A stretch of 64,000 bases of DNA from Pseudarthrobacter sp. MM222 (GCF_947090775.1 NZ_OX352321.1:1860001-1924000); one strand, 5' to 3'. Counted from the stretch's first letter, positions 35,468-43,942 are shown. A program made the numbers and translations. The notes: generated by a model not told the origin, from the letters alone.

Positions 35468-35968
35468 TCAGCCAAGCCGGCGGTCCAAGCGCTGCTCCAT
35501 GCGCCGCAGGGCGGCCGCTGCCTCGTCAGCCTCCCGGGGGCTTTCAAAGGACACGGCCAGCAGGGGCTCCGCGGAGTCCGCCTCGCAGATGTCGGCGATC
35601 GCGTTGTATGCCGAGACCCGGACGCGCGCCACCGGGTCACCGGCCAGGACCGCCAGGGCGGCCGAACCCTCTGCGAGTTCCCGACGGCGGCACACTTTTG
35701 CGCACATCTCCCGCACCCGCCAGTGCTCGTCCCGGAGACCGTATATCACTGCCGCGGATGCGGATTCGTCCCATACATAGAGGAGCGCCCGGGCTCCCCA
35801 GACCCGGGACCAGTAGGCAGTCCATCCGGGGGAGCCGCCCAGCAAGCCGATTTCCAAATCGTCGCCGCCCTGCTGACCGGATAACAGCGCGGCAGCCCAT
35901 TGGACGACTTCATCCCTGCCGTAGAGCTCCACGGCGCGCTCGATCAGCACCTTCGGTTGGGGCCTCAT
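35468..35968 (-). CDS. HEAT-repeat protein
   Basis: Protein of 166 residues, helical, with repeat-like segments WGARALLYVWDESASAAVIYGLRDEHWRVREMCAKVC and ALAVLAGDPVARVRVSAYNAIADI, matching the HEAT repeat pattern around conserved D and R residues. No catalytic motif. Probably a small protein-binding scaffold. The ATG at MRPQPKVL, with CGGGGA before it, was preferred to an upstream frame extension. It is convergent with the nitrilase remnant. Confidence 0.8.
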   Translation of the reverse strand: MRPQPKVLIERAVELYGRDEVVQWAAALLSGQQGGDDLEIGLLGGSPGWTAYWSRVWGARALLYVWDESASAAVIYGLRDEHWRVREMCAKVCRRRELAEGSAALAVLAGDPVARVRVSAYNAIADICEADSAEPLLAVSFESPREADEAAAALRRMEQRLDRRLG

Positions 35969-36033
35969 TCCCCGATCGTAGGGCCCCCGCCCAGGCAGGA
36001 GAAGCCCCAAGTGGATCGTAGTTCGGGGCCCGG

Positions 36034-36336
36034 TCAACCCTCACAGTCGCGGCAGAAGGCGTGGCCGTCACTCTCACGTGCGATCTGTGACCTGTGCCGG
36101 ACGAGGAAACAGGAAAAGCAGGTGAACTCGTCCTCCCTTTGCGGGATGATCTCAATTCTCAGCTCCTCGCCGGAAAGGTCGGCGCCGGGCAGCTCCACCC
36201 CGTCCGTGGTGTCCGCCTCGTCCAGGTCACGGATAACGCTGCCGGCGTCCGGGGCATTGGCGGACTCAACGGCACGAAGTGAGTCCTGGCGCGATTCAGC
36301 AACTTCGAATCGCACTTCGTCGTAATCAGTGGCCAT
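36034..36336 (-). CDS. DUF4193 zinc-ribbon-like protein
   Basis: Protein of 100 residues of a family common in Actinobacteria. The N-terminus is MATDYDEVRFE, followed by the conserved ELPGADLSGEEL and a Cys pair set, TCFSCFLVRHRSQ and CRDC, that should bind one zinc. Most homologues are strongly expressed housekeeping proteins of unknown function. It may be linked to RNA polymerase or stress, but nothing here shows it. Confidence 0.9.
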   Translation of the reverse strand: MATDYDEVRFEVAESRQDSLRAVESANAPDAGSVIRDLDEADTTDGVELPGADLSGEELRIEIIPQREDEFTCFSCFLVRHRSQIARESDGHAFCRDCEG

Positions 36337-36357
36337 CCTGAGGCTTCCCTTCTGGCG

Positions 36358-36624
36358 TCATCCGGACCGGTGGCGGCGGTAGGTGTGCGAGTCCGCCGCA
36401 TCGAGGACTTCGAGCGATGTCATATGTGCCGCGTTGGCCACGTCCTTGATCGGCGTTCCGAAGGTGACGGCTCTGGCCGCCACCTGCAACTCGGGCGCGG
36501 AGTGCTCGTGTTCGAAGTCGGCTTACATGTTCATGGCGGCAGCCTCTTCCACTGCCCGGATGGGACCAGTGGTCATGGCCTGCGCCGATGTTGCCGAAGA
36601 AATGCTTGAGTTGTTCCGTTGCAT
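36358..36624 (-). pseudogene. Small open frame broken by an in-frame TAA
   Basis: From an ATG at 36624 one frame continues for 89 codons to TGA at 36358, except for a TAA at 36525-36523. Downstream of the TAA the codons have strong actinobacterial third-position G/C bias and read ADFEHEHSAPELQVAARAVT, then IKDVANAAHMTSLEVLDAADSHTYRRH. Upstream (MTTGPIRAVEEAAAMNM) the signal is weaker. Either a nonsense mutation or two unrelated pieces. Family unknown. Confidence 0.35.
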
Positions 36625-36931
36625 CAGGACACCCCCGTAAAAAGCGCCGACAAGGGGGCGCTGCCGGGGTCCGGGGCAACAATGCAATATTAGGGCGAGA
36701 GCCCGTCCTTGAAAAGGACCAGCGTGTCTGTGATTTTTACGAAGGCCGCGCTTACCCGCTCGGCACGGCTAGTGGTCACCATGCGGCCGGTTTACTACAG
36801 GGCGACGTTGCCGTGGCCTTCATTTTGCGGCGCAAAACTCAGGCGTCCCAGCAGCACGGCGCCAGCTGCTTCTCGCAGCGTCAGTGCGTTCGGAAGGCGT
36901 GGGCGAGATCTGGGCGCCCGGTTCGATCGTC
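36625..36931. other. Non-coding stretch between the broken frame and the repeat-bearing secreted protein
   Basis: Open frames here are Arg-rich shadows with poor codon usage. I see no convincing gene, hairpin or operator. Confidence 0.4.
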
Positions 36932-37426
36932 CTAATCGTCGTTGCCGGAGTGTTTGTCGTCGCCCGGCTCCGGTTCGCCGTGGCCGCCGCTGCGGCCGCG
37001 GTCGTCGTCGTTGCCGGAGTGTTTGTCGTCGCCCGGCTCCGGTTCGCCGTGGCCGCCATGGTCATCATTGGCTTCGATCGAACGGGACGGTTCTGGTGCC
37101 GCTGAGGCGAGTGATGCCGCGGTCCGGTCGTCGGCGAGGGAAGGGACGGCCGGTGCCGGGCGCCCGCTGCTTGGTCCCGTGCCGGCTCCGGTGGCGGGTT
37201 GCGATGAGGAGCCAGGGACCGCGTCTTCGCTGGCGGATGGGCTGGGCGTTGAGGCAGGGGAGGCCGACCCGGCAGTCGTCTCACTTTGAGTAAGAATGGC
37301 GATATTCGCGGGGACGGAACTCCCTACAGGTGTGCTGTTCAGAGTCTGGGTATTCACTGCGACGGCTGCCGAGCCCGTGAGGAGAATGCTGGCTGCTGCG
37401 AGGATGAGGACTGTGTTGGCTTTCAT
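36932..37426 (-). CDS. Secreted low-complexity protein with C-terminal acidic/His repeats
   Basis: Protein of 164 residues with a signal peptide (MKANTVLILAAASILLTGSAAVA). A long Ser/Thr/Ala/Pro-rich stretch follows (about residues 45-115), then two near-identical 23-residue repeats of the form GGHGEPEPGDDKHSGNDD, the second cut by the stop. The repeats carry His, Asp and Glu that could bind cations. No domain is recognised. RBS AGGG is weak. Confidence 0.75.
   Translation of the reverse strand: MKANTVLILAAASILLTGSAAVAVNTQTLNSTPVGSSVPANIAILTQSETTAGSASPASTPSPSASEDAVPGSSSQPATGAGTGPSSGRPAPAVPSLADDRTAASLASAAPEPSRSIEANDDHGGHGEPEPGDDKHSGNDDDRGRSGGHGEPEPGDDKHSGNDD
36936..37057. repeat. Tandem 69-bp period repeat inside the secreted-protein gene
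   Basis: A 53-base block occurs twice identically (36936-36988 and 37005-37057), offset by 69 bases, which is 23 codons. Both lie in frame at the 3' end of the gene. Identical DNA, not just protein, points to recent duplication or ongoing slippage. Confidence 0.9.
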
Positions 37427-37530
37427 GGTCCAACCCTAGGAATCCGAGGGAAAGAAGTGATCCCTGCTGAATCCAAGAGTTGTCCAAGATTGCTCGCCCA
37501 ATTGGCTCGGCAGGCCCCTGATCGCCGCGG

Positions 37531-38118
37531 TCAGCGGGCGCCGGACGCCGGCAGGAACTGGTGGTTCCGAATCCGTGAGCTCCCGAAGTCGATGGTCAAC
37601 GGTTCAATGCGCAGGGGCTCCCGTGTTCGGGTCTTGGGGCGGCCGACAGCAACATGCGGTGTCCAACGGGGGTATCTGAAGCCCAGCGCACGTGAGCTGA
37701 GAATGAAGTCGTCAACGTTGTCCACCAGCAAGTCGTCGAGCAGTTCATGGAGGGCGCGCACCAGCAGGACCTGGAATTCATGCACGTGCTCGGGGACCTC
37801 CACCTCCAGTCCGGATACGTTGCCGCCGCCCAGGACGATCAGCTTGTCGGCCCGTCCCGTGAAGGCTGCCAAGACCGGCAGGGCCTCCAACCACGCGACC
37901 ACCCTACGCGTGGCAACCGCGCTGCTGGTGATGCCGCTGGTCCAATCCTCGACGTCCCGGGAGAAGTCCTCCAGGACCCCGACGTGCAACAGGGTCAGGT
38001 GCAGGCCCTGGCGTCGACGCAACGCGTCGACGAGCGTGCCCAGCTCGTCGTAGTCCGAAGGGGCTGATCCTATGCCAAGCACGGGAACCTCCACCGTGAT
38101 GCGCGGCAGGGTAAGCAT
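37531..38118 (-). CDS. 2H phosphoesterase / 2'-5' RNA ligase-like protein
   Basis: Protein of 195 residues. Two histidine motifs typical of the 2H superfamily are visible: LHLTLLHVG (HxT) and TPHVAVGRP (HxA rather than HxT/S). They are separated by about 105 residues, with the usual strand pattern. This family includes 2',3'-cyclic phosphodiesterases and RNA ligases. The altered second motif may weaken catalysis. The ATG before LTLPR was chosen because AAGGGG lies 6 bases upstream; another ATG is two codons earlier. Confidence 0.75.
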   Translation of the reverse strand: MLTLPRITVEVPVLGIGSAPSDYDELGTLVDALRRRQGLHLTLLHVGVLEDFSRDVEDWTSGITSSAVATRRVVAWLEALPVLAAFTGRADKLIVLGGGNVSGLEVEVPEHVHEFQVLLVRALHELLDDLLVDNVDDFILSSRALGFRYPRWTPHVAVGRPKTRTREPLRIEPLTIDFGSSRIRNHQFLPASGAR

Positions 38119-38203
38119 CGGCATCCCCTTCTGTGGCCGCGCGGCGGGGCAAGTAGGGGCAGAGGCGCGGTCCGAACGGATCACGCCTCCGCCATTGGGG
38201 GAA

Positions 38204-38380
38204 TCAGTGTTTCTTGAAAGCGTCTTTGATTTTTTCGCCGGCCTGCTTCAGGTCGGCTTTGACCTGCCGGCTTTTGCCTTCGGCCCTCAACCGTTCGTTG
38301 CCGGTGGCTTCGCCGGCAGCTTGTTTGCCCTTGCCGTGGAGTTTCTCAGCGGCATTGTGGATCTTGTCACCCAATCCCAT
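38204..38380 (-). CDS. CsbD-family stress protein
   Basis: Short gene of 58 codons: MGLGDKIHNAAEKLHGKGKQ, then AAGEATGNERLRAEGKSRQV and a Lys-rich end, IKDAFKKH. The pattern, with KGKxKQAxGxATGNxRLxAEGK, is typical of CsbD, a small stress-induced hydrophilic protein of unknown action. Very good ribosome site AAGGAG 7 bases before ATG. It is alone. Confidence 0.9.
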   Translation of the reverse strand: MGLGDKIHNAAEKLHGKGKQAAGEATGNERLRAEGKSRQVKADLKQAGEKIKDAFKKH

Positions 38381-38526
38381 CGTCGTTCTCCTTCTTTGGC
38401 CGCCCCCGCGACGTGAATGCCATGGAGGCTGACAATTAAATTGTAGGGACAGAAGCGGTCAATAGCGGGGCGATGGACAAACATCGTTTCCGGGTGAAGT
38501 CCCGTCCCAGAGGGGATCTGCGGCGT

Positions 38527-38736
38527 CTAGGCGATCAAGGTGTGCAGGTCGACTCCAAGGAGCGCCACGAGCGGCCACAAGACGATCGCCGCCAGGCCTT
38601 CCAGTATGTTGCCGGGAACATTCCAGGCCACCAGGTAACCGTGCGTGGCGGCGACCACCACGCCGATGGCCAGATACACGGCCCCGAATAGACCTACTCC
38701 GCGCCGTCCCGTTGGGCGCCTGGCAAATCCGCGCAT
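38527..38736 (-). CDS. Small membrane protein of unknown function
   Basis: Protein of 69 residues: Arg-rich start (MRGFARRPTGRRG), then two hydrophobic helices, VGLFGAVYLAIGVVVAATHGYLV and ILEGLAAIVLWPLVALLGVDLH. GGGAG lies about 9 bases before this ATG; another ATG three codons upstream is too close to that site. Similar small proteins are common in Actinobacteria; no function is known to me. Confidence 0.65.
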   Translation of the reverse strand: MRGFARRPTGRRGVGLFGAVYLAIGVVVAATHGYLVAWNVPGNILEGLAAIVLWPLVALLGVDLHTLIA

Positions 38737-38818
38737 CTTGCTCATCTCCCGCTCTGGGGTGTGAAGCAGATTATAGTAGCGCCGAAGCCGTTTGGGGAGG
38801 CCTAAGTCTCAGCCGGCG

Positions 38819-39478
38819 TCAGGCCACCAGATTGTCGGCGGCCTGGTCCATGTGGTCGCGTATGGTGTTGCGGGCCAAGGTAGCATCACCCGTTTCGATG
38901 GCGGCCACAATCTCGTGGTGCCTGTCCACGCTCATGTTTTTGACGCCCTTGTCCAGGCCAGCGAACATGATGGACATCCGGATGGAGCCCTCCAGCGATT
39001 CCCAGGAGTGCAGCAGCGTCTCGTTTCCCGTGAGGAGGCACATGGTCCGATGGAAGTCCATGTCGGTTTCGATGCGCTCCTCGAGGGTGCCGTGGGTGGC
39101 CGCCTCCATCGCGCCGATGGCGGTGCGGAGCGAACGGATGACGTAGTCCCGGTCCGGAAGCTCGCACAGCGTCCGGGCAGCCAACGATTCCAGAGCCGCG
39201 CGCACGGAGAAAATGTCCCGGATTTCCTTGGCGTCGAGGTGGCGCACGGAGAGGCGACCGCGGGGTCCGGCAGAGAGCAGGCCTTCCTGCTCGAGTTGCC
39301 GCAGCGCCTCACGGAGGGTTCCCCGGCTGATCTGGAGCATCTCCGACAATTCGGTTTCGACCAAATGCCGCCCCGGCGCCAGCTCTCCGCTCGTGATGGC
39401 GGTGCGCAGGGCAGCCAACGCCTGCTCGCGGAGGCTCTTCTTTTCCAGTCCCAGCAGGGGTGCTGTTGCTCCGGCCAT
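38819..39478 (-). CDS. GntR-family (FCD) regulator of the transketolase island
   Basis: Regulator of 219 residues. Winged helix: LREQALAALRTAITSGELAPGRHLVETELSEMLQISRGTLREALRQLEQEGLL. The FCD effector domain has RAALESLAARTLCE, DMDFHRTMCLLTGNETLLHSW and HHEIVAAIETGD, whose Asp and His residues bind metal and organic acid in this family. ATG is preceded by GAGGACA. A copy of the motif ACTGTTNACA lies 28 bases upstream, and further copies sit in the divergent region of the catabolic genes, so it probably regulates itself and both operons. Confidence 0.88.
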   Translation of the reverse strand: MAGATAPLLGLEKKSLREQALAALRTAITSGELAPGRHLVETELSEMLQISRGTLREALRQLEQEGLLSAGPRGRLSVRHLDAKEIRDIFSVRAALESLAARTLCELPDRDYVIRSLRTAIGAMEAATHGTLEERIETDMDFHRTMCLLTGNETLLHSWESLEGSIRMSIMFAGLDKGVKNMSVDRHHEIVAAIETGDATLARNTIRDHMDQAADNLVA

Positions 39479-39505
39479 GGTGTGTGTCCTCAATGTAAGG
39501 CGTTA

Positions 39506-39515
39506 ACTGTTTACA
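39506..39515. promoter_or_regulatory. ACTGTTTACA, likely GntR site before its own gene
   Basis: Matches the motif repeated three times in the divergent region at 42878-42957. It lies 28 bases before the regulator's ATG, between flanking GTTAAC words, where binding would block its transcription. Confidence 0.55.
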
Positions 39516-39596
39516 ATTGCCGTGTTAACCGTGATCATACGCCAAACGCGCGCGACCGGAGGTTGCCCGGCCGCGCGCGGCGGTGGTGCGGAGCCG

Positions 39597-40589
39597 TCAG
39601 CCGAGTTCCGCCAGAACCCTCGCGACGATCCGTTGCACGGAGAGTCCATACCTCTCGTGCAGGGTGGGCAGGGCGCCGGCGTCGAGGAACGCGTCCGGGA
39701 GTGCCACCGGCACGACCCGTTTGCCCAGGCCTGCCGTCACGACGGCGGAGGCGACGGTTTCGAACAAGCCTCCGACGATGCTGTGGTTCTCGAGCGTGAC
39801 CGCCAGCCGGTCGGTGTTCAGCTCCGCTAAAACAGTGGCGGTATCGAACGGCTTGACGGTGGGGGCGTGGACGACGGCGACGTCGACGTTGTGGGCGGCC
39901 AGGGCCTTGGCGGCCTGGAGCGCCCGCATGGTCATCAGCCCACTGGAGATAAAGACGACGTCGTTGCCTCCGCGCAGTACTTTGGCCTTGCCCAGTTCGA
40001 AGGTGTAGTCGTATTCGTCGAGGACGGTGGGCACGTTGCCGCGCAGCAGGCGCAGGTAGGTGGGCCCGTCGCTGGCCGCGAGCTGGGGGACCGCCTGCTC
40101 GATGTCCACTGAGTCACAGGGGTCCACGATCGTCAGGTTCGGCATGCCACGGAAGATCGCCATGTCCTCCGTGGCCTGGTGGCTGGGCCCGTAACCGGTG
40201 GTCAGGCCGGGCAGGCCGCCGACGATGTTGACGTTGAGATTGGGTTCGGCGCTGTCCAGGCAAAGGAAGTCGTAAGCCCGGCGGGCCGCGAACACCGAAT
40301 ACGTGGAGGCGAACGGCACGAGCCCGGTTTCCGCCATCCCTGCCGCGGCCCCGAAGAGCAGCTGCTCTGCCATGCCCATTTGGAAGAACCGTTCCGGGTA
40401 GGCCTGGGCGAAGACGTGCATGTCCGTGTACTTGCCCAGGTCCGCGGTCAGGCCGACGATTTTGTCGTTCTCCTGCGCGGCCTTTACCAGGGCGTGCCCG
40501 AACGGGGCGGACACGGTTTTCTGGCCGGGATCAGCGAAGGAAGCGATCATGGCCGAGGTCTTCAGCTTGGGTGCGGTGGTGGTGCTCAT
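39597..40589 (-). CDS. Transketolase, C-terminal subunit (split enzyme)
   Basis: Protein of 330 residues matching the pyrimidine-binding and C-terminal domains of transketolase. GMAEQ carries the catalytic Glu for thiamine diphosphate; FASTYSVFAARRAYDFLCLDSA and a Rossmann-like C-terminal part VVFISSGLMTMRALQAAKALA follow. It pairs with the product of the upstream gene, whose stop overlaps its ATG (ATGA). Split transketolases of this kind act in special sugar or sugar-acid pathways rather than the pentose phosphate pathway. Confidence 0.9.
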   Translation of the reverse strand: MSTTTAPKLKTSAMIASFADPGQKTVSAPFGHALVKAAQENDKIVGLTADLGKYTDMHVFAQAYPERFFQMGMAEQLLFGAAAGMAETGLVPFASTYSVFAARRAYDFLCLDSAEPNLNVNIVGGLPGLTTGYGPSHQATEDMAIFRGMPNLTIVDPCDSVDIEQAVPQLAASDGPTYLRLLRGNVPTVLDEYDYTFELGKAKVLRGGNDVVFISSGLMTMRALQAAKALAAHNVDVAVVHAPTVKPFDTATVLAELNTDRLAVTLENHSIVGGLFETVASAVVTAGLGKRVVPVALPDAFLDAGALPTLHERYGLSVQRIVARVLAELG

Positions 40590-41467
40590 CGGCTTGCCTT
40601 ATCTTCGTATCCGGCGGTCAGTTGCTCGCGGCAGAGCTGCCATTCGTGTTCCTCGATGCGCATGAAGTGCGCTTTTTCGCGGTCCTCCAGCAGCGGTACG
40701 CCGCGGCCCACCTTGGTGTCGCACAGGATGACGGACGGACGTCCGACGGCGGCAGCCTGGGCGGCTGCGTTGTCGAAGGCTTCCAGCAGCGCGCCGACGT
40801 CGTTGCCGTCCACCCGCTGGGTGTACCAGCCGAAGGCTTCCCACTTTTCAGTGACGGGTTCGGTGCGGAGCACCGTGTCGGTCTTGCCGTCGGCCTGCAG
40901 GGCGTTGATGTCCACCATGGCGGTCAGGTTGCCCAGCTGGTGGTGGTGCCCGCCCATGGCGGCCTCCCAGGTGGAGCCCTCGTCCAGCTCGCCGTCGGAG
41001 AGGAAGTTGTAGATTCTCGCGGCGGAGCCCTGGTGCCTCAGGCCGAGGGCCATGCCGACGGCGATGGAGAGCCCGTGGCCCAGGGACCCGCCGGAGATCT
41101 CCATGCCGGGGGTGTAGGTGGACATCCCGGACATCGGCAACCGGGAATCATCCGAGCCGTAAGTGTCCAGCTCGTCGACCGGGATGACCCCTGCCTCGGC
41201 CAGTGCCGCGTAGTGCCCGATGGCGTAGTGGCCGGTGGAGAGCAGGAACCGGTCCCGCTCTTCCCATTCGGGGTCGGCGGCCCGGAACCGGAGCTGGTCG
41301 GCGTACACCGTGGCCAGCATGTCCGCCGCACCCAGTGCCTGGCCAACATAGCCCTGGCCCTGGACCTCGCCCATGGTCAGGGCGTGGTGCCGTATCCGGT
41401 AGGCCGCGGCTGAGACATCGGCAACGCGTTCTGTGGTGCTGGTCATGGATTCCTGTGTGGCGGTCAT
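40586..41467 (-). CDS. Transketolase, N-terminal subunit (split enzyme)
   Basis: Protein of 293 residues with the diphosphate-binding domain: LSTGHYAIGHYAALAEAG, SGGSLGHGLSIAVGMALGLR and the thiamine-diphosphate motif SDGELDEGSTWEAAMGGH...MVDIN, with Ser in place of the first Gly of GDG. The ATG with AAAGGAAG 6 bases before it was chosen; another ATG eight codons upstream overlaps the transporter stop as TAATG. Forms the active enzyme with the following gene. Confidence 0.9.
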   Translation of the reverse strand: MTATQESMTSTTERVADVSAAAYRIRHHALTMGEVQGQGYVGQALGAADMLATVYADQLRFRAADPEWEERDRFLLSTGHYAIGHYAALAEAGVIPVDELDTYGSDDSRLPMSGMSTYTPGMEISGGSLGHGLSIAVGMALGLRHQGSAARIYNFLSDGELDEGSTWEAAMGGHHHQLGNLTAMVDINALQADGKTDTVLRTEPVTEKWEAFGWYTQRVDGNDVGALLEAFDNAAAQAAAVGRPSVILCDTKVGRGVPLLEDREKAHFMRIEEHEWQLCREQLTAGYEDKASR

Positions 41468-41490
41468 TTGCGCTTCCTTTGTGGCGGCCA

Positions 41491-42828
41491 TTAGACGGTC
41501 ACCGTCTGGGGGGTGCTGTTGGTGGTTTCTTCGGCGAGCTGGCGTTCGCGCTTGCCCCACGTTTCGCGGGTCGAGACGGCAGACAGGAGGCCGATGGCGG
41601 CGTAGAGGCCGAAGAGCAGTGCCGGGCCCATCCAGCCGAAGCTGACGAACAGCAGGGTGGTGATGAAGGGCGTGAAGCCGGAGACCATGGCCGAAATCTG
41701 GTAGGCAAGCGAGGCCCCCGACGCGCGGGTCTTGGCCTGGAACAACTCCGGGAACCAGGCGCCTTGGGCGCCGGCCAGGGAGTTCTGGCAAACGGCGTAG
41801 GAGATCACCAGGGTGGCGATGACCAAAACGAACAGGCCCGTGTTGACCATCAGGAACATGGGGATGGCGAACAGCAGGGCGAACGCGCAGGACCAGATGT
41901 AGAGCGGGCGCCGGCCGATCCTGTCCGTCAGGCGTGCCCAGGCCATCGTGGCGAAGATGCCGATGGCGGAGGCGATGCAGAGCGCCATCAGGGTCTGGGT
42001 CTTGTCCGCCAGCTGCTGCGTGTGGAGGTAGGAAATCATGTAGGTGATGGACACGGCGTAGCCTGCAGTCTCGGCGATGCGGAGGCCGATTCCCTTGACG
42101 ATGCTGCGCCAATCGGTCTTGATGACCTCGATGATCGGGGACTTGACGATGGTGCCGCTGTCCTTGACTTCCTCGAAAACGGGGGATTCCGGGACTTTGG
42201 AGCGGATGATCAGTCCGACTGCGACGAGCACGATGCTCGCGAGGAAGGGAACGCGCCAGGCGAGTTCGCCGCCCAGGTTCACGCTGACCAGGAATACAAG
42301 GTTGGCCAGCAGCAGGCCCACCGGGAAGCCGGCCTGAACAATCCCGGTGTACCTGCCCTTGGATTTCCACGGGGCGTGCTCGTAGCTCATCAGGATGGCG
42401 CCGCCCCATTCCGCACCGAAGGCGAGGCCCTGGACAATGCGGACAAAGACCAACAGCGCCGGCGCCAGCAAACCGACCTGGCTGTACGTGGGGAGCAGGC
42501 CGATAAGGAAGGTTGCAACGCCCATCAGGATCAGGGAGGCGACGAGGACCGGTTTGCGGCCGAGCTTGTCGCCGAGGTGGCCGCCGATGATGCCGCCGAT
42601 GGGACGGGCCGCGAAGCCGACGCCCAGGGTTGCAAAGGCGGCGAGGGTTCCGGTCACCGGATCGCCCGTGGGGAAGAAGGCCGTGCCGAAGTACAAGGCC
42701 GCCGCTGTGCCGAAACCGATAAAGTCGTAGGTCTCGATCACCGCGCCGACGCCGGAGCCGATGGCGACCCGCTTTGCATCCTTGGTGCCGTGGACCGGGC
42801 CCCGCATGGTGAGAGCTTCTTTGCTCAT
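41491..42828 (-). CDS. MFS transporter of the metabolite:H+ symporter (MHS) family
   Basis: Inner-membrane protein of 445 residues with 12 predicted helices. N-terminal pattern AIGSGVGAVIETYDFIGFGTAAALYFGTAFFP, the motif GDKLGRKPVL and RIVQGLAFGAEWGGAILMSYEHAP are typical of MHS carriers such as those for shikimate, citrate or 2-oxoglutarate. It is first in the operon with the split transketolase, so the island's substrate is likely an acid. ATG follows AAGGGA. Downstream the TktN frame is reached by a one-base TAATG overlap or 23 bases further. Confidence 0.9.
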   Translation of the reverse strand: MSKEALTMRGPVHGTKDAKRVAIGSGVGAVIETYDFIGFGTAAALYFGTAFFPTGDPVTGTLAAFATLGVGFAARPIGGIIGGHLGDKLGRKPVLVASLILMGVATFLIGLLPTYSQVGLLAPALLVFVRIVQGLAFGAEWGGAILMSYEHAPWKSKGRYTGIVQAGFPVGLLLANLVFLVSVNLGGELAWRVPFLASIVLVAVGLIIRSKVPESPVFEEVKDSGTIVKSPIIEVIKTDWRSIVKGIGLRIAETAGYAVSITYMISYLHTQQLADKTQTLMALCIASAIGIFATMAWARLTDRIGRRPLYIWSCAFALLFAIPMFLMVNTGLFVLVIATLVISYAVCQNSLAGAQGAWFPELFQAKTRASGASLAYQISAMVSGFTPFITTLLFVSFGWMGPALLFGLYAAIGLLSAVSTRETWGKRERQLAEETTNSTPQTVTV

Positions 42829-42877
42829 TAGAAATCCCTTTCGAGGAGTGGCTGGCGCCAGGACGCCGCCACTGTCG

Positions 42878-42957
42878 ACTGTTAACAAGTGATACCCCAG
42901 TGTGACCCGCGCCATAGAACAATGTCAACAGTCAACTTATAGGGTTGACTGTTGACA
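42878..42957. promoter_or_regulatory. Cluster of three ACTGTTNACA sites, two forming a long inverted repeat
   Basis: Sites at 42878-42887 (ACTGTTAACA), 42923-42932 (inverted, ACTGTTGACA) and 42948-42957 (ACTGTTGACA). The last two are part of a perfect 13-base inverted repeat (42923-42935 and 42945-42957, TGTCAACAGTCAA with its complement) with a nine-base spacer. They sit between the divergent transporter and isomerase genes and are the clear candidate operators for the GntR regulator. Confidence 0.75.
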
Positions 42958-43015
42958 GTTGACGTCCGTAATGTGGTCCCTATCACCACCGCTCCCGGGC
43001 ATGACCAGAGGATCA

Positions 43016-43846
43016 ATGACGATGTTCAACTCCCGACTCGGCTGTTCATCCATCAGCTTCCGCCACCAGGATCTGCCGACAGCTCTCCGGACGATGACGG
43101 AACAGGGGTTCGAGGAGATCGACCTCGGCGCTCTCCCCGGCGTCTGCGATCACGTGCCCTATGACCTGAGTCCGGAGGCCGTCGCCTCCGTCGCGGCCGA
43201 CGTCGCAGCTTCGGGGCTTCGCGTCCGTTCGGTCAACGGGGACGTTGGAAACCTCAACACCGTGCTCGACGCCGGCGGGGAGGCGGCCCGACGACGGCAC
43301 CTCGAAGCGCTCCTTACCCTCACGGCCAACACGGGTGCCCGGGCGCTGGTTCTTCCCTGCGGGGCCCTGGGCCACGAACCCGTCCGCAGCCTCGAGGAGG
43401 ACCTGGACACAATCGCGGCCGAGCTGATCCGCGCGGGGGAGCGCGCAGCGGAGTTCGGCGTCGAACTCTGGACCGAGTCCCTGCACTTTCTTCGATTCTG
43501 CTGGAACCTCGAACGCGCCGAACTGCTGGCCCAACGTGTGGCGGGAACCGGCGTCGGCATTGTGATGGACTTCAGCCACATCGTCGCCGCCGGCGAGGAC
43601 CCACTCGAGTACCTCCGTCGCCACGAGGGCCGGATCTCCCACGTGCACCTGCGCGACGCCGTGCCCGGGAACATCAACCTCAGCATCGGCAACGGCCAGG
43701 CGGACTTTGCCGCAGGCCTCCGGGCTCTCGCCGCGCAGGGCTACACCGGACATTTCTCACTCGAGCTCGAAACCAGGGACCTCGAGCACGAGGAACGGCC
43801 TGCCGCGGCCGCCAAAGCGGCTAGCTTTATCACCGACCTCATCTAA
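43016..43846 (+). CDS. Sugar-phosphate isomerase/epimerase (xylose-isomerase-like TIM barrel)
   Basis: Protein of 276 residues with a TIM-barrel fold of the AP-endonuclease/hydroxypyruvate isomerase type. Metal ligands are placed in LWTESLHFLRF (Glu), GIVMDFSHI (Asp, His), ISHVHLRDA (His) and HFSLELET (Glu). ATG follows AGAGGATC. It diverges from the MHS/transketolase operon and shares its operators, and likely isomerises or epimerises the imported compound or its keto form. Exact substrate unknown. Confidence 0.87.
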   Translation: MTMFNSRLGCSSISFRHQDLPTALRTMTEQGFEEIDLGALPGVCDHVPYDLSPEAVASVAADVAASGLRVRSVNGDVGNLNTVLDAGGEAARRRHLEALLTLTANTGARALVLPCGALGHEPVRSLEEDLDTIAAELIRAGERAAEFGVELWTESLHFLRFCWNLERAELLAQRVAGTGVGIVMDFSHIVAAGEDPLEYLRRHEGRISHVHLRDAVPGNINLSIGNGQADFAAGLRALAAQGYTGHFSLELETRDLEHEERPAAAAKAASFITDLI

Positions 43847-43850
43847 CCGT

Positions 43851-43906
43851 CGATTGCTCCGTAACTGCCGTTATGAGCCCTCAAAACGGCAGTTGCGGAG
43901 CAATCG
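43851..43906. repeat. 56-bp palindromic repeat, copy 1 (after isomerase gene)
   Basis: Perfectly matched 22-base arms (one G-T pair) around a 12-base loop, four bases past the isomerase stop. It aligns without gaps to a second 56-base hairpin at 48823-48878 (39 of 56 identical by eye). Both carry the outer TGCTCCGT and GGAGCAAT and a TGAGC loop. It may act as a terminator or processing hairpin; the long stem suits that. Confidence 0.8.
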
Positions 43907-43942
43907 ATCCACTTCACGACACCAAAAAACCCAAGGAGCATC

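Noticed and set aside
36709..37293. 194-codon Arg-rich + strand frame
   Set aside because: Antisense to the repeat-bearing secreted protein and adjacent non-coding DNA; the repeats in it only mirror the DNA duplication.
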